Below are positions 1 to 14,908 of a DNA stretch of 64,000 nt, piece by piece (the first letter of the stretch is position 1; every line of letters begins with the position of its first letter). A model generated the notes under the pieces. The model was not told the DNA's origin. It saw nothing but the letters and a program-made list of their open reading frames with translations, and did not search any database. This stretch comes from Eutrigla gurnardus (Eukaryota > Chordata > Actinopteri > Perciformes > Triglidae), in assembly GCA_963514095.1 (NCBI GenBank), contig OY741284.1, forward strand, positions 8,040,016-8,104,015, given 5' to 3'. Position numbers and translations under genes: made by a program.

Positions 1-837
1 ACTGAACAGGATGTCTGGTGGTCAAGTGGCTCTCGGTAGGTAAAAAGATGATTCAGGCCTCCTTCGTGTCCGGCGGCTCCATTAGCGCAGGAAAGGTGGC
101 GTTTACATCCATTAGCCCCGGAATAAAGGGCGGCTGAATCATTGAGAACATCAACTCGGTGAACGACTGCCGATCCATTAACTAGACAGGATCTAGCTCT
201 CTTTTACCTGCAGCTGCATTCATGGATTCATTAATGTCTCAATCGAGCTCAAGCGTGATGGACGGGAAAAAATGATATGCAGATTGTATGATTACAAGCT
301 AAAACCAATACTTCCTAATGGAATATTAATTATTATTATGAATATTAAATTAATCTTTAAGTGATACAATAGAAGATCAAATCAGCAGAGAGCACAGTCA
401 GGTAAATTTAGACTGGTAACTCAAAGGTTACTTACTAGCATTTCCCAGAGCTTTGATCGTAATGCTCTTTTTCCAGATTGCTTGGTTTTCATTGCGTGAG
501 ATAAATTCAGATTTGGGGTTTATAATATTTCATGTTCCCAACGTCAAGTATGCCTACCTCCACAGGAAGCCCCAGAATACTTAAGGAACTATCCTAAGTC
601 AACCAGACATCACTACAAGGCACTGTACTGTAGCTGGAGGGCTGTGGGCAGCTGTAATAACACTGTATATTGTAGTATGAAAAGTATTGATTTCAGTCGT
701 AGTAGTCAGCTGACCTGTAGTCAGCTGACCTTGATCAATACAGATAACACAGTCCGTAAAAATGCATTCAGTTGGACTATATCAAGCCTTTTCTTGAGAG
801 CACAACATAGAATTTAAGTCAGTGAACAAGTCCAGGC

Positions 838-1142
838 GGCAACCTTCAGGTGTGAAACGAGAGTGAAGTGCCTTAAACTGTCATTCTCTCGACTGGCCAT
901 CAGGGGGGCGAGTCCTCTGGTCGTCTGATTGCATGGAAGCCTATGAGAAAATGCCCCGACCTCTCACTTGATGTATTATCTCAGTAAACATAGTAAACAT
1001 GAGTTTATGATCTCAATCTAAGTGTTCTTGAATACAACATGATGTGCATGCACTTAGCTCCGCCCTCTGGTGTCACCACGATGGCGACGGCCAAAACGCT
1101 GATCACGAGGTCCACAAACCATCACATCTGATTGGTCACGCC
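838..1142 (+). repeat. Dispersed repeat family X, copy A
   Basis: This copy shares ordered blocks with three other places in the window (22.96-23.43 kb, 24.89-25.29 kb reversed, 43.49-43.88 kb). The blocks are GGCAACCT followed by GGCCATCAGGGG, then a block like CATGAGTTTATGATCTCAAT, a block near CATGATGT, and GATGGCGACGGCC. The order and spacing are similar, which indicates an interspersed element and not chance. No coding capacity and no clear terminal repeats were seen. The element class is unknown to me. Confidence 0.6.
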
Positions 1143-4100
1143 AATCCTTATGTAGTCTACAACCTGATTATTGAGTAAAATAGTCATCGTGCACATTAGA
1201 GACTACTCAAGCAAACAAAAAACACCCGTCTTCTTCTAATTTAAGGTTTATCCTCCCTCACAAATATCTTTTTATTCCCACTGTCACTTGATGGAATCTT
1301 AATGGACAAGCGTTATGGATTGAATACCAACAACTACACACTGCAGCAGCCTTATTTCACTCCGTAGCACTTATGTGTGTAAAAAGTCAATAGATTTTTT
1401 TATGCTTCTTGTAGCCGGCTGCTGTGAGCCAAGGAGACGTCTAACCTTGAGCAGTAAAACAAATATTCATCCACTTTACAACAACCTTGGGTGAGGATTG
1501 AGTTTGTGGGAGGACGTAGGCGGGACACTTTCTCTGACTGGCGTGAGCGTGAGCCGGAGAGGAGGACTGTGGAAGAGGTTACCGGGTGAGTTACGGCCCT
1601 TGTTAGCACGCGACCACCGGGGCGATAAAAGCACGACCCCTGCATCATTTGCAGCACATCAGTCTCTCATTGCACTTTCAGTTCAAGTGCACTCCGTGCT
1701 CATTCCTCTTCTTTCACCTTCTTCCCTGCCTTTCAATCCCCCCTCCTCCCCCAACATCTGTTTTAATCTCCTTACTTCACGTGAGAGCGATTCACGTTCA
1801 ACAAACGAGCAGAATTCGCCGGTTAGCGAACGTCACATTCACGGCCAAATATAGACATGTGTCACAACAACTGCACATCACGCTCAATGACAACATCAGA
1901 AACACAATTAGTCATCTCGGGGGCTAATTCGTTCTTAGACACTGGCTTCGGTTGATGTGTTGTGTCTGAGGAAATCGATGTTATTTGAATTGCAAGGATG
2001 CTGAGAAAAGAGCCGATCCAGTCGCCAAGCCGTGGGGGATTTTTACCATTTTCACCCAGGAGAGAGTGTGTGTGTGTGATTTGCTCAAGGTATCATCACA
2101 TGATTATTTAATCAGGCTATAGATGCATTTGAAGGCTGCAGCAACTGTTTTCAGGCAGTCTAAAACTGCTAATATCAACATTAAAGGTGAAGTTAAAGTG
2201 GGTTTGTGTGAGGAACTTCATCTAGTCGTAGGACATACCACAACAATTCTGATTAATACGTGTTTACGCCCAAAGAATATTCAAATTCTAAATTACACTG
2301 GAGCTGGATTCCAAGCTAATTATGATGTCACAAAAACCAGCTTGCCATAAATATATAAGTATACCTAAAAGCCAGACTTAAAGGGACACTTCAGATGACT
2401 TAAAGTTTGGTAGTTTGGATCGACAGGACCAGCACAGGAGCAAAGCACTGTACTGCTGTACAATACATTTTAGACACAGAAAAGAAAGGCCCACCCCACA
2501 AAACAAAACAAAAATCAATATCAGTCACACAGTCGCCACAAACTAACTAACCGACTGAGGCAGCAGCAGAGCAGCGATCCTCGTGTTCTGTGAGGAAAAT
2601 GATTGTTGATGATGGATGATAATGGAGTCTGGTGGCATTCGAGAAAGTACTCCCCCCTCAGAAACATCGACTGTGTAGCTGACGGCAAAGTAAAGCTGTG
2701 AAAATGTTCAGAATCTGACGTTCACTTAAACAGATATCGATTCTTTCAGATGGCCTTTTCTTTGTGTTGCTAAAATAGGCAGAACATGGCTTCGTTTCCA
2801 TGCCGATGCTCCTGTCTGTAGGGGGGCACACTGACTCTGGATAAGTACCTCATTCATGCATGCATATTTAGATTATGTTTCAAAATGGAATATTTTATCC
2901 ATTGATGCACCATATATAACCATGAAGTGCACAGTTACCTCCAACAATCAGGGCCTTATTTGCATACAGTACACATCCGACCGCACGTTCGCCACGCTGA
3001 ATGGAAAACCCTCCGGCTCCCTGATAACCCCTGAATATAGATTGCATTATTGCGGTGTGTACAAACAGCCTCGAGTTCAGTTCATTATTTTCACATGAAA
3101 TAAACATCCTCTCAGGGCTTCGTGATGAACTTTGCGACAAAATCGTCTGCTTTTATCGCGTTTGCGTGCGGGTCAGAGGTCATTCTTCACTTCCTCTCCA
3201 CATTGAGTGGCATCGATCCAGCCGGAAAGGAATGAGTAATATACACCAGACTGATAAAAACAAATCATGTCAAACACGGTGTTGGGTATTCCTCACGTGG
3301 GTGGAAAAGATGAACAAAAACTGTCAAACAAGCAGATTATATGGTGATAGTGTGAACGTAAGGAAGGTCTACAGCTCATAATATGGACAAAAGGGCTGAC
3401 GTGGAACACACTTGGTTACTGATCCAGACTCCAGGGGACCCGGGATCAGCCATGCATTTGTCTGCACATAATCGCCATGGCAGCTGTCAGTTTCTCTTTG
3501 CCACTTTGTTCGTCCCTCCTCCCTTTGTTCTTCCCTGCCGTCTCCATCTGTGGGCGTGGCTACTCTCTCTCCGTCTCCTGATCGGCGCTCTCGTGAAAAC
3601 ACCTGCCTCATCACCACCAGTATATACTGTATATATCTACGCCGGTTCCTGCAGGTACACTTTTTGAAACCTGGAAGATCCTGCTTGTTGTTTCCTGTCT
3701 CTTTGTTTATCCTCACCTGTGCTGCGTTATCTCCCGATCCTGTCCATCTACTCGCCTGCCTGCCCGCCTCATCTCTGAACCCTCTGGACCCCCGAAACCC
3801 TCCGTCACCTCAGAACCTCTTTACAATAAACCACATCCTGCTTTCACTCCGCGAGCGTTGTCCGTTTATCCTCTTGGCTCCGCCTTCTTGTGAAAATCAC
3901 AACAATTACGTGACTCACGCCGTCAGAGACGGAGGGAGATCTGGCCAATCAAGATGGTAATTAGCTGCATCCGGCGTTTCAGTGGCGAGCCGGAGCCGAA
4001 AGGCACGCTGCAGCTTAAAAGTGAACCGCTGCTCATCTAGATCCCGTTTGCATGTTGAATAGAGGGAATATTAATAGACACAGTAATAAACTCTCCAAAG

Positions 4101-7100
4101 AAAAGGTTCAATAAAAGCCGGTTTACGGTCCCCTGAAGTCATCAGTGATTTAAAAGGCATCCATAAAGCATGGGACCTGTGATGCTCACATGCTGCAGCT
4201 GTGCGGCCTGTCAGAGTGGAGCCTAATGGCTTCAGTCAAACGCCTCTTTGTCGGAGACAATGGAAACATTTTGCCAGACAGAGAGACAGTCCGAGTAATT
4301 CAGTTAGCCGCGTGCTGTATGAAAAGCTTCAGATTCTGCAGCATTGCAGCACTGTCTCCCCACAGCCCGCTGGAATATGGACGGATCTGCAGGGAGCTGT
4401 GTAATGATACGCTAGTTTAGAGGACGTCACACGATTGCAATTTACAGAATTCTCCAAAAGAGGCACAAATGTGAAATTCATCCAGCGAGAACTAACAGGC
4501 CGAAAATGGGCTTTGATTAGGTGCACATCTGCTCTTTCCTCTAACCGTGAAGCGACAGAGAATGTAGCGGCGTAATCGCTGGGATTTACTTACTGGTACA
4601 TGGAAAAACAAGCACTTTGGTCTATGGAGGGCAGTGAAACAGGTATAGTCTGACGGCAGCCTCCATCTGTCCGATGGGCGATCCCACACAATAAAAAAGT
4701 GGACACAAATAGATTTCCTGACTGAAATGAAATCTATACTTTTGTGGAAACGTGGAGGAAAAAAAGGAAAAGAAATATGGTGTAATTTAGATTTATATGA
4801 GCTCAAGACATCCATATCATATATAACCCGACCAAAACTGGAACCGCAAACATTAATAACGATAGAATTATACCCAACCTGCTTTCCCACACCAACCTTA
4901 TCCACTCACCACTCACGCAGGTAAATATTAATATGAACATTTAGGTAATATTTTACTAATATGTGTAAATTTTAATTGTACCGACTCGCCCGCAAATCAC
5001 CCCAATATCATGACTCCTGACCTCTGATCAGCCCCTCATCACTGATATCTTTGTCAGAGACAGAATAAGAACAGGGATTCAATGAAAGACACAACTTTAC
5101 CCTTTAAATTATACCAAATTATAATTAAACATTAATAACGCGATTAAATGTTTAATGTCCAATTTAGTGGTGGGTTAGCTGATGACTTGGACTAAGCTGC
5201 CTCTCAACGATGACTATCAATAATATTGAGTAGTGAATTGTGTGAACTAGATTTGAGCTGTATCACCAAATATAAAACAACTTTTACTACAGAAGTGAGA
5301 ACCAGCCTGCACTGAACAGACCAGACGAAGCCTCCTGCTAACGTTGTTACAAGATGCTCCGAGCACACGGACGCCGTTTTGAGCAAAAACAATGGAGCCC
5401 CAACAAATGAACCGTTCTTCACACACACACACACACACTTCATTACTTTGAAGTTTTAAAGCGTTACTAAGCGCTGGCACTAAGAAAGCATTCACACCTT
5501 CCCAGCTACCCAGGGTGAGCCCGGTCTTTTACTGTTGAATTTATTCTGTTTATTTGTAATTAATCAACAGTAAAACCCTAAATGAGCTGAGGCTAATTGT
5601 CACTAACTGGGCGTGAAAAGACACATTATAAATACAATTATTCTTACAAAGAAGTCCAAAAGAGTGTTTATTGTAGCAACAGAACATAGTTTGAGTTTGG
5701 CATCTAGGCTCCAGCCTCATCACTCCCCATATATGATTACATAAATATCTTAACCGAAAGGGGGAGATGGGAAGTGTGGTGGCTTAAAGAGACAAATAGG
5801 GAGGATGTGAAAGAAGAATATTATTGGAGTATGAGGCATGTGACATGACGGAGCAGCTCGAGTTGTCTGCCTGAACTAGCTCGCAGCCTTCGCTCCATTT
5901 AGGAGGATGAAGAATGTGCTGGTCTAAATTTAAGGAAATACACCACGAATGCCTGGCTTCAGGGCACTCCGACAGCTACAGGAGTGTGTTTTCTAACCAA
6001 TAATGAATGCCACAGAGAGAGCAACACCTCCGGGTCTCATGAGGATTTGGCAGCTCCAGTGCAGCAGCGCGGTGGTGCCGACGTGGTCGTGCAACAAGCC
6101 ACGATGTGCCCTCTTGGATACCGGCGGTAGAAGCTGGTCGGGAAGCAGCTGGTAACACGATGACTGTTAGTCATCTTACAGCTTCACACTTCTAATGCTG
6201 AATCAATCATCAACCTATTCTCACAATGCTTACACACCGTTTGTTTTATATAGCTACTGTTCTTTCCTCTTGAGATAATAATAAATAATAGAAATGCAGC
6301 AGAAAGTGCTTTACACTAAAGTAAAATATAATAAATAATAATAAATCTAATAATATAGAATGAACATAAAATCAGGGGGAGAATGACATCACTAATGATA
6401 AAATACGATGGAAAATAAATCTTGCTTAATAAATAAAATAAGATTTAAGAAAATAACATGAAATAGAAAGTGATGAATCATCATACTTCCCTTGTGATTA
6501 TTGTTTTTATATTTCGTTTTTGTTTTTACTTTTTACTTATTTATTATGTCTTTTCTGTTACTTACTTATTTATGTGTTCTGCTTTGCTTCTTGTTGTTGC
6601 ACCGTCCTCTTTGCTGCAGTAATATTGTACATTTCCCCGCCTAAAGGATTATTTTTCATATTTTATTTTATATGTGAATTAAAAATTAACAAAATAATAT
6701 GAATTAAAAAAGAAGCGGAGAACAAACTATTTTTTGTCAATATGTCAAACAACAAATTTCAAAAGGTTTAAGAAATGAAACAAACAAAAATGTTTTATTA
6801 TTTGTCGAGATACAAATACACCCATATGAATAACCCAACAGTAAATTAAGAATGTTGTATTAACATATGGGCCTCAGACAGATAGCATATGGACTATCTA
6901 CTGTATATATGAGAAAATGCTCCAATAAAAACTAAAAATGCTGGTCAGAATCCCCTCAGGACTCTTTTAGGCGTCTCAGCTAACATTCCACTTTTAAAGT
7001 GTGTTTCACATTTCCACTCAATTTCATCTGATTACAATTTGAGAAATGGGGCATTGCAAAGTTTGCTGATATATAATTATGAGCCAAATCATTCCTGCTG

Positions 7101-10100
7101 GGGTTAATAACTCTACAGCACTTTCATATCCAGACGGCGAAGGCGGGACAGAAGCTGGACGAGCTTCCGCCGTCAGTGTGGACGTGTTAGTGGAGCTCCG
7201 CCGCCCAATCACGATTCAAAGTTCATCTTTGTGAAAGTACTGAAGGGACTCCAGCTGTTGACAAAGTCTCCAACATTCCTTTCTGTAATATTTGTCTATT
7301 TTGTAATTTCCCATAATTCCTTTGACAGGAAACACGCTGCATTCAGCCATCCATTCTACATACAGACAGCACTTGTAGTCATGAAAAACTTTCCAGAATA
7401 CAATATGTCAATTCACAAATATCTGAGATGGTGTCACATTATCCACAGGTGAGATTTAAAGCAACCAATACAAAGTCAATGCAGGGTTTAAATTTGAGAC
7501 AAAAACAAATATCAATGTTGAGTTTTGTCTATAAGATTTTTCTCACTAGTGTAAAGAAAACATCCAAAACATACAATTAGGTGTTTATTTTCTACACTTT
7601 GTCTATTTGCGTCTGTAGTTTTCTCCTGCATTCACCTAAATTTCATATTTAAACATACAATTATAAAAAACTATCAGAATCTATTCCCCCGTTTGCGTCT
7701 TGAAAATTGATTTTTTTATTAGGAATTTAAGTACAAACAAGTCCAGGGAGTATTAAAATACAATAATCCCAGAGGATAGCACTGAAAATCATTACTTAAA
7801 ACACTTATTTCCAAAGTGGTCCTCGATTGCAAAATGTATGGAATTTTACAATCCATATCTTTTAAGGTCTTTTCCCAAATGTGTTTTTCCACAGATTCTG
7901 AGCCAGAAATCTCCACTTCAGTAGCACTAACTTTCCACTTTCATATATCTGAAGGTTTTTACAAAGGGGTTTGTTCATATATCATTCATAGCCAGATTTA
8001 AAGAACATTTTATTTCAAGAAAACATGCAAAAAGAGAGAAAAAATCTAATTCAACCAAAATTCCCTCTGTAAAAATGTTTGCCTCTAATATTTCCACAAA
8101 ATGAAACAAGAATGTTGAACCTATCCAGTTTTCAGGTTCCTGTTTTCTGAAATATAAGAAAATGCACAATTTGCATATTAAACATAACATTTCAGAAAAC
8201 CTGTAATACAAAAAATAAGGAAAAACCCTTTCCTCTACAAAGTAGTGTGTTATAAAGAAAGCAGTTCATTAAAAAATGTGGTACGCTTCATCTCTCCCTC
8301 ATCATTAGGACGTCGGTCATGTGACCAGACGGTCAGAAGTTCACTGTCCTGTAACCTACATTCACTTCCAAACTTGTGAATACACGAAGCGGAGCCATGG
8401 TAACGGCTGGGATGCATTACATCATGTGATCAAACAGTGTGACACGCCGAGCCGAGGCTTAATCAAATCAAACATCTTTGACTCATTGACCGCAAAGCAG
8501 AGTCAGATGTGAAACCCAACCCCCACCACCTCCTGCAGCCCTGCCTGGATATCACTCAAACATCGCAGCGTCTCACCAAACGTCAGACACGTGATCAGTG
8601 ATGACATCATGCTGCGATGCACCTGAGCCCCATCAGCGGGCCGGATGCAGAGGAAAGCTGCCGTATCTGCCACGGAGAGCAGGAAGCTCCAGTTTGGGAA
8701 GACACAGTTATGGAGAGACACGGAGGATCGGCTCCCCGGAGAGCGTAAGCAACTCATTATATTTCACCTTCAAAGCCGATGACACTTTGTTCCCGTCCTC
8801 GTCACACAACGCTCGTGGTGTCGGAAGACACTGATGTAGAGGTCGTTTGTTGACAGTAGAAAGAGCTAATTTCATAGAATGTCAATGTGTATGTGGTCTA
8901 GCAGGTATCTGGGATCAGTAGGGAGCATCTACACAGACCAGCGTTTCTGACCCACAATCCTCTGCACACAGCAGATAGACGAGCAAGAGGGTCAAAGTTC
9001 AAGGTGCAATGTTATGAAGTAGTATGTCCCAACTAGATAAAGATACTTTGTGAGCTGCAGTATGGACTTCAAAGTACACAGCTCTGATGAACACTTCCTA
9101 GATAACGTGATTTGAAAATTCAAACGAGTCATACAGTTAAATTGTCCAGGACACGACGCGTTATTCCAGAGTAGTTTTAAGGCTATCTTAAATTTAATCT
9201 TGGGCTCGGCAACAACTCTTTTCCAAGTAGCTCACAGCATTACTTCCAAAAGTCGCTAAATCTAGGTGATATTAAGGCCTCCCTCCAAAGCCACTCCCAC
9301 AAAACTAGCATTATGGGGTTATTTATATCATTTGTTATATTATTATTATATAAGGGGGTTCCATTTTTTTGCCATTTGCCTTATGATTTGCTGTAGAGAT
9401 GCAAAGAGAAGTTCAACAAATTTAAATAAGGTTTCAAAAATGCAATGCAGCGATCCTTGCTTTGAGTTCCTAAAGCATAAAAAAATATAAAAATAAACGT
9501 TTTTGGAGAAGTTGGAACCGGGGAATATATTAATTCAAAGATTACATAAACAAATAGTTCATCAAAAGAGATGCCAGTAATTTTTTTCTGTCATCCGTCT
9601 ACATCTCTCACCCCCCAAACACCCAACTCTAATTTTACATGCGAGAAAAAAAAAAGAGTCGAGGAGATGTGAATGTGCTGCTTTGAAGAGCTGTGTGCAC
9701 GTTAGCGTTGTATTGCGTAGCATCGAGCGTACTGCTTTTAATGACACAGCTCATCACGCCGCCTTACAGGTGGGAGCTGTGATACAGCGAGGCGAGCAGG
9801 ACATCACTGGACCGCCTCCCCCCGGAGTCCTTCAACAAGATTCTCAGCTGGCGCCCGAGAGCCGGTGAGATCATGCTCTATTTCTGGCTCTCAAGTGGAG
9901 CATTCAGAAGCTAAAAGGTATCCGTTAATGGGGACCAGCTGCCTGCTGGAGAACACCAGTCAGGACCGGAGACCCGCTCCGAGGAGCCGAGTGCAGCTGC
10001 CCGACGAACCCCACCGAGATCGGATTAGTGCTCGTCTTATTCAACGTGCTCAGGATGTCGGAAGTGAACGTGATTCATCAGCAGTCGGCCTGCATTCACA

Positions 10101-10300
10101 GCAGCTGGGGCCAAAGTGATAGTCACAATGGTTTCTGATCAATCGGGATTATTAGATTTTAGTAGGAAGATTTTTTTTTTTTACTGCACTTTCACATTTC
10201 AATTTAAAGAGCCCTGATTTCACTTCCATGTAATCTGCAAGGATTTACATCAAAATAAGACTCCAAATAAGGTTTTCCTTCACCTGAAGAGTTTTCATTT

Positions 10301-10303
<3 letters not shown>

Positions 10304-10351
<48 letters not shown>
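10304..10351. repeat. (TA)n microsatellite
   Basis: An uninterrupted AT/TA run of about 48 bp. It is expected to be polymorphic in length and easily unwound; no gene context. Confidence 0.97.
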
Positions 10352-10354
<3 letters not shown>

Positions 10355-10523
10355 TAGCCTAAATTACTCTTCTGCTCTGGGCTGCAGCCACAACATTCGT
10401 GAATGTATTTGTTAAGCGAGTGATTTGATATACAGCGAGAAGAAAAGTCGATATTACAGTCGATGATGTTCATTTAATTGTGGGAAGCTAATACCGTGAT
10501 GGTGGCTAATATCCGATCAACTA

Positions 10524-10550
10524 AGCAGCAGCAGCAGCAGCAGCAGCAGC
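10524..10550. repeat. (AGC)9 trinucleotide repeat
   Basis: Nine perfect AGC/CAG units in non-coding DNA. No open frame of interest crosses it, so it is not a polyglutamine tract. Confidence 0.95.
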
Positions 10551-10782
10551 ATGTGACACATACAAGTTATGGTTTGATGATCGAAGGGAAAACTTGCCGA
10601 TTCAAAAACTGAGGAGGTAATATTTATCAATGATGGAGGCAAAATAAAGTAATTTGGCCGTTCGGAGGATTACATATCCTGGTCCACACTGCGAGGAGAA
10701 CTAAGTATTGGTCATAACCTCATTTCACTCTGCTCATTTAAGTGGCTCTCAAGGGACCAGTTCTCTAATTCATTCTGGCGAA

Positions 10783-10790
10783 GTGTGTAT

Positions 10791-10834
<44 letters not shown>
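10783..10834. repeat. (TG)n microsatellite
   Basis: A TG run with two early TATG interruptions. A degenerate AC-rich stretch of opposite phase follows at about 10917-11000. Open frames here (HTHTHT or VCVCVC peptides) are translations of the repeat. Confidence 0.95.
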
Positions 10835-10837
<3 letters not shown>

Positions 10838-11616
10838 AAGTAAGATTTGAAAATGTCTGCATTTCTTGCCTCAGGGTCTGAGTCATGGCCAAGTTCTTCA
10901 CACAGTGATGCAAACTCTAACACACACTTATACACACACTTACACACACACCCTTCTCTACTTCATCCATCCCACACACGTGCACGCTCACACACGTGCA
11001 CTTTTTCTCACTGAAGGAGATGACATCAAAGTGTGCAGAGTGTCCGCCTGCCGCTGTCATTTCCTCAACGCAAATGGGTCATCAGCAAATGTTTCTTGGG
11101 GACATTTGAAAGGAGAAGAAATAAAAAAACACCTGCAGGTGCTGATGGCGATTAATATTCGATGTCTTGAACAGACTCTATATGGACGCTGGTTTCATTA
11201 AAGGAAACAGGATTTACTCCTCAACCATTGGTTCCTGCTTTTGGTAGATCACAGAAACACAACCTCATGATGTCTGATGTCCCGTCTCACCACAACAGAC
11301 AGGTGTAACCCTGACCTATATAGTCTCCCCCTGGTGTCACTGAATCAGAAATGGAGACCAAACATATCGTAGCAGTCTGTGGTCTCCCAGAGCTCTACGA
11401 TAGATCCTCACATTAGTACAGAGACCAAACTATGTGTAGAAACCAGAGACCGTCTGTGGAACAAAAGAAAGTCAAGGTCCCTGCTGAATTTATGTCTAGA
11501 TGACGTTATTTTAAGTGTTTACGGCGCAGCTACAGTGTTAGCATAGCCTAGCTCCGATCGATCTGGACTCCATTCACCTTGTGGAAAGCCTTCCCAGAAG
11601 AGTTGAAGCTGTTATA

Positions 11617-11701
11617 GCGATATATATATGTGTGTATATATATACACACATATATATACATACATATATATATACACATACATATATATATATATATATA
11701 T
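11617..11701. repeat. (TATA/TACA)n AT-rich microsatellite
   Basis: A mixed TA, TATG and TACA run of about 85 bp with partial self-complementarity. Low complexity and non-coding. Confidence 0.9.
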
Positions 11702-14700
11702 TATCATATGCATTTTATACTGTTTTACCTCTTTAGGATGCACTTATTTTAACAGCTTTTACGATATCTCATCTCCTTCTTTATCGGTTTGTATATGGCT
11801 CTTATTTATCTGTATGAAAAGTGTTTGTGTATTTGGAGATGCACATCAAATATAGCTGTACGATGTTGCTATAACAATAAAGGCATTCATTTCTAACCAA
11901 CCACACAAAATTAAACTCTTAACTGGTAAAAAAAACAAAACATCAAATGCAACGGTTGGTAGAGATTAAGGGTTTCCGAGGTATTTTAACTTTTAACGTC
12001 TGCAATTTAAATTGCGAGTGTGATCTTTGAGTACACAGACTGAATAACCATAAAGACGCTGTAAGCAGGCAGCTGCTGTCTCCTTGTTAGGCTGATCTAC
12101 TGTTCCTGGGACTTCCTGACTTTACAGCACTCCGGTGCCCCACTGTGCTGTTCATTAGAGGGATAATAACATCTGCAGGAGATCCTTCGCCGCCGTCTTC
12201 GCCGGTGTCTGATCAGAACCCCCCTACCTCATCCCCTCCTCCTGTTTTAGCTGGCCAGAGCCCGGCCGCCGTCAGACAGCGCTGGCAGCCAAGATTCATC
12301 CGTAGGACGGCGAGATCCGTCTCCCTAATCACACCCAACTAAACTTTCAAGCGTATTGATCAGGCATGTCTGTCAGAGCCATTACGGACACTTGATGCAT
12401 GGGCTGTGTGCTCATCCCTGCTTCTGTCAAGGCGAAGACGTGAAAGGGAGAAGGGGATTAAGGGGGTTGGGGAGGAAAAACAAGGCTTCGGGGCTAAATT
12501 GAGCAGAAAAATCGAGAAAAAGCTTTAGTTTGCAAATCAACGCTTGAGAGACAGGAGAATATGCTACTGCTGCCTGTCAGCATGTGGGTGTTTTCAAACA
12601 AAGGCGGCTGTGCCAAGGACACGGAGACATTAATCACCGCATTCATCAGTTATCAGACCCACGTGGCACAGGCTATTTATGATGCAATATCATGAGCTCT
12701 GAAGCTGATAAGGTTGTGAACTTCTGGGAAGAGGCCGGCGTTACTGTGACCCCCGCTCTCGCTCGGTTTCCTCCTCCCTTCTCGCCGTGCATCAACTGCA
12801 CATGTAGCCCGCAGGCCATGTGAACTGGGGCACAAACAATAACAGTAATCATGGAAAAATCATGTGCTGCTCTGGCGGAGGGGACCAGCTGACTGGCTGA
12901 CTGCTGGAGCCCAGAGGGCTTCTTGTACAAGCAACAGAGAAACCGGGAGGGAGGGGAGGTTGAAGGGGAGGGGAAGCACCGAGGAGGATAAACAACACAT
13001 CAGAAAGAGGAGAAGGATTCACCTCTCCTCCCCTCTCCTCCGCAAGCTTAGTCATCTTCGCTTCCACACTCTGCCCTTGTCAGGGAGCTTCACCATCCCT
13101 CCCCCCTCCCCCCGCCGCTGTGCCATCCTCCCCTCGCTCTCAAGTCACCCCTGTGAAGGTCCACACAGTGGTACATTCCGTGACTACAAACGCTCATTTG
13201 GCGATATCGGCTGGAGCTTGAAGACGGATGGGAGGACACGGCCGTGCCCCCTGTGGCCAGAGTCTTTGACGAATGGCCGTGTCATGTATGATTAATAAAC
13301 AGCGGGGTGAAGGGGTGGCTCGTTGGCTTGAAGCGGGGCGCTAATGACAAGACACCAGAGATGCACATACTGCTTACCCTTCAGATAAATCGCCCTAATT
13401 ACTAATCTTTAAATGAAAGCGTAATTGCTGTGTGAAAATGAAAGCGCGTTTCCGAGCTCAATCACCCTTTTTGTATCAAAGACGTTTGGGGGGGGAAAGA
13501 AACAGAGGCATAATTTCTACTGTTGCCAATGTGGCGGTCACAAATGAGCAAACCGCGGCTCAATCGGCTTTCATTACAACATCAGTGTGCCGTTGATCAA
13601 TGGGCCGGTATCTCATTACTGTCTGGCTGGGCGGAGAAAGCACTCGGAGCCCGGGCCGTGCCGTGGGTCCAACAGGCCGGATTAAAAAACATCCACGGTG
13701 AAAAAAACATGAATTTATGATTTGTAATTTAATCCAAATCTGAATGCAAACGATCACATTAGAAATGTCTGCGTTTTCCGTCGAAGCTGCTCCGATTTCT
13801 GTCAGATGAATAGAATCTCAGTGATTCCTATCTTCAAATGTTTCAAGTCACATGTCTCAGACACTTTCTTGTGTATTTAGGAAACAGAAACAACCATTCA
13901 GAGGTTGATTCATGTGTTTCTCCTTCATTTACTATATCTCAAGATCAGCTGGGCTCCTCCAAGAGATCAAACACACCTATTTCTGTCCCAAGAGCATCTC
14001 CCCCTCTAAGAAACATCTGTACGACGACAGCGTGGCACTGCTGACCAGAATAGAGAAGCTATTTAGCGTCCATGAGACCATGTTTAGTGACAGGAAATAG
14101 AAAGCATGGGGGGGTGAAAGGCTGCCGTAGCCCCTCAGGGCCCCTCCGAGTACAGTAACGCACAGCTGAGTGCTACGGGGAAACGCTGCCTGTCTGTCAG
14201 CTCGCCGCCTGTGTCACGAAACAAGTGGGGGAGGAGGGTCACATGTGCGCGGCGCTGCAGGCTTTCGGGTTTGTCTGCGCACTCGACGTGTCGGCCCCTA
14301 TCTCTTTCTCTGAAATCAGTTTATCAAGTACTAGCGGGGAGTTTTCCTGTGAGCGGAGCGACTCCAGATCCACCGCGGCAGAGGAAATAAGCCGGAAGAA
14401 TGCAAGGCACGAAAAAAAAACACACCAGGCTTTCATACGACAGCGGTGCCCCCTCATCTCCCAGAGAGGCTTATCGTTAGAGGCAAGAACAAATCGCTCA
14501 CCCCGTGCAACTCAAACGCATGTTGCATCAGCTGCACGTTGATGGAGAATCCACCGCTCTAGTTTCTGAATAGGGTTTACCTCTTCAGATACACTCATGA
14601 TGCACATCACGCTGAATTAATGACAACGCTGTCTTTAGAGGTTTACACTTTTCTTGGGACGTTTGACTTCAGACAATCACAGACGAATGGATGACAGTGG

Positions 14701-14908
14701 GAACAAATGTTTTAAGAATTATTATTTCTATTATCGATGAATCGTTTAGTCTGTAAAATAAGATTGGCCGTCATCACTGTGTCCTGAAGCCAAAGGAGAC
14801 GTCTTCAAATGTCTTATTTTTTGTCCAAAAACAAAGATTTACAAAGATATAAACAGACACAACAGAGAAAAGCAGAAAATCGCAACGATTAAAAAGCAAG
14901 AACTGATG

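Noticed and set aside
3500..3920. Possible LTR: pyrimidine-rich stretch with AATAAA at about 3824-3829 and a TGTGAAAATCACAACA-like edge
   Set aside because: No second LTR, primer-binding site or retroviral coding sequence was found, and ends could not be placed. Left unannotated.
12145..12342. 65-codon frame with proline-rich start
   Set aside because: Short, and no recognised family; possibly conserved non-coding DNA, but not testable here.
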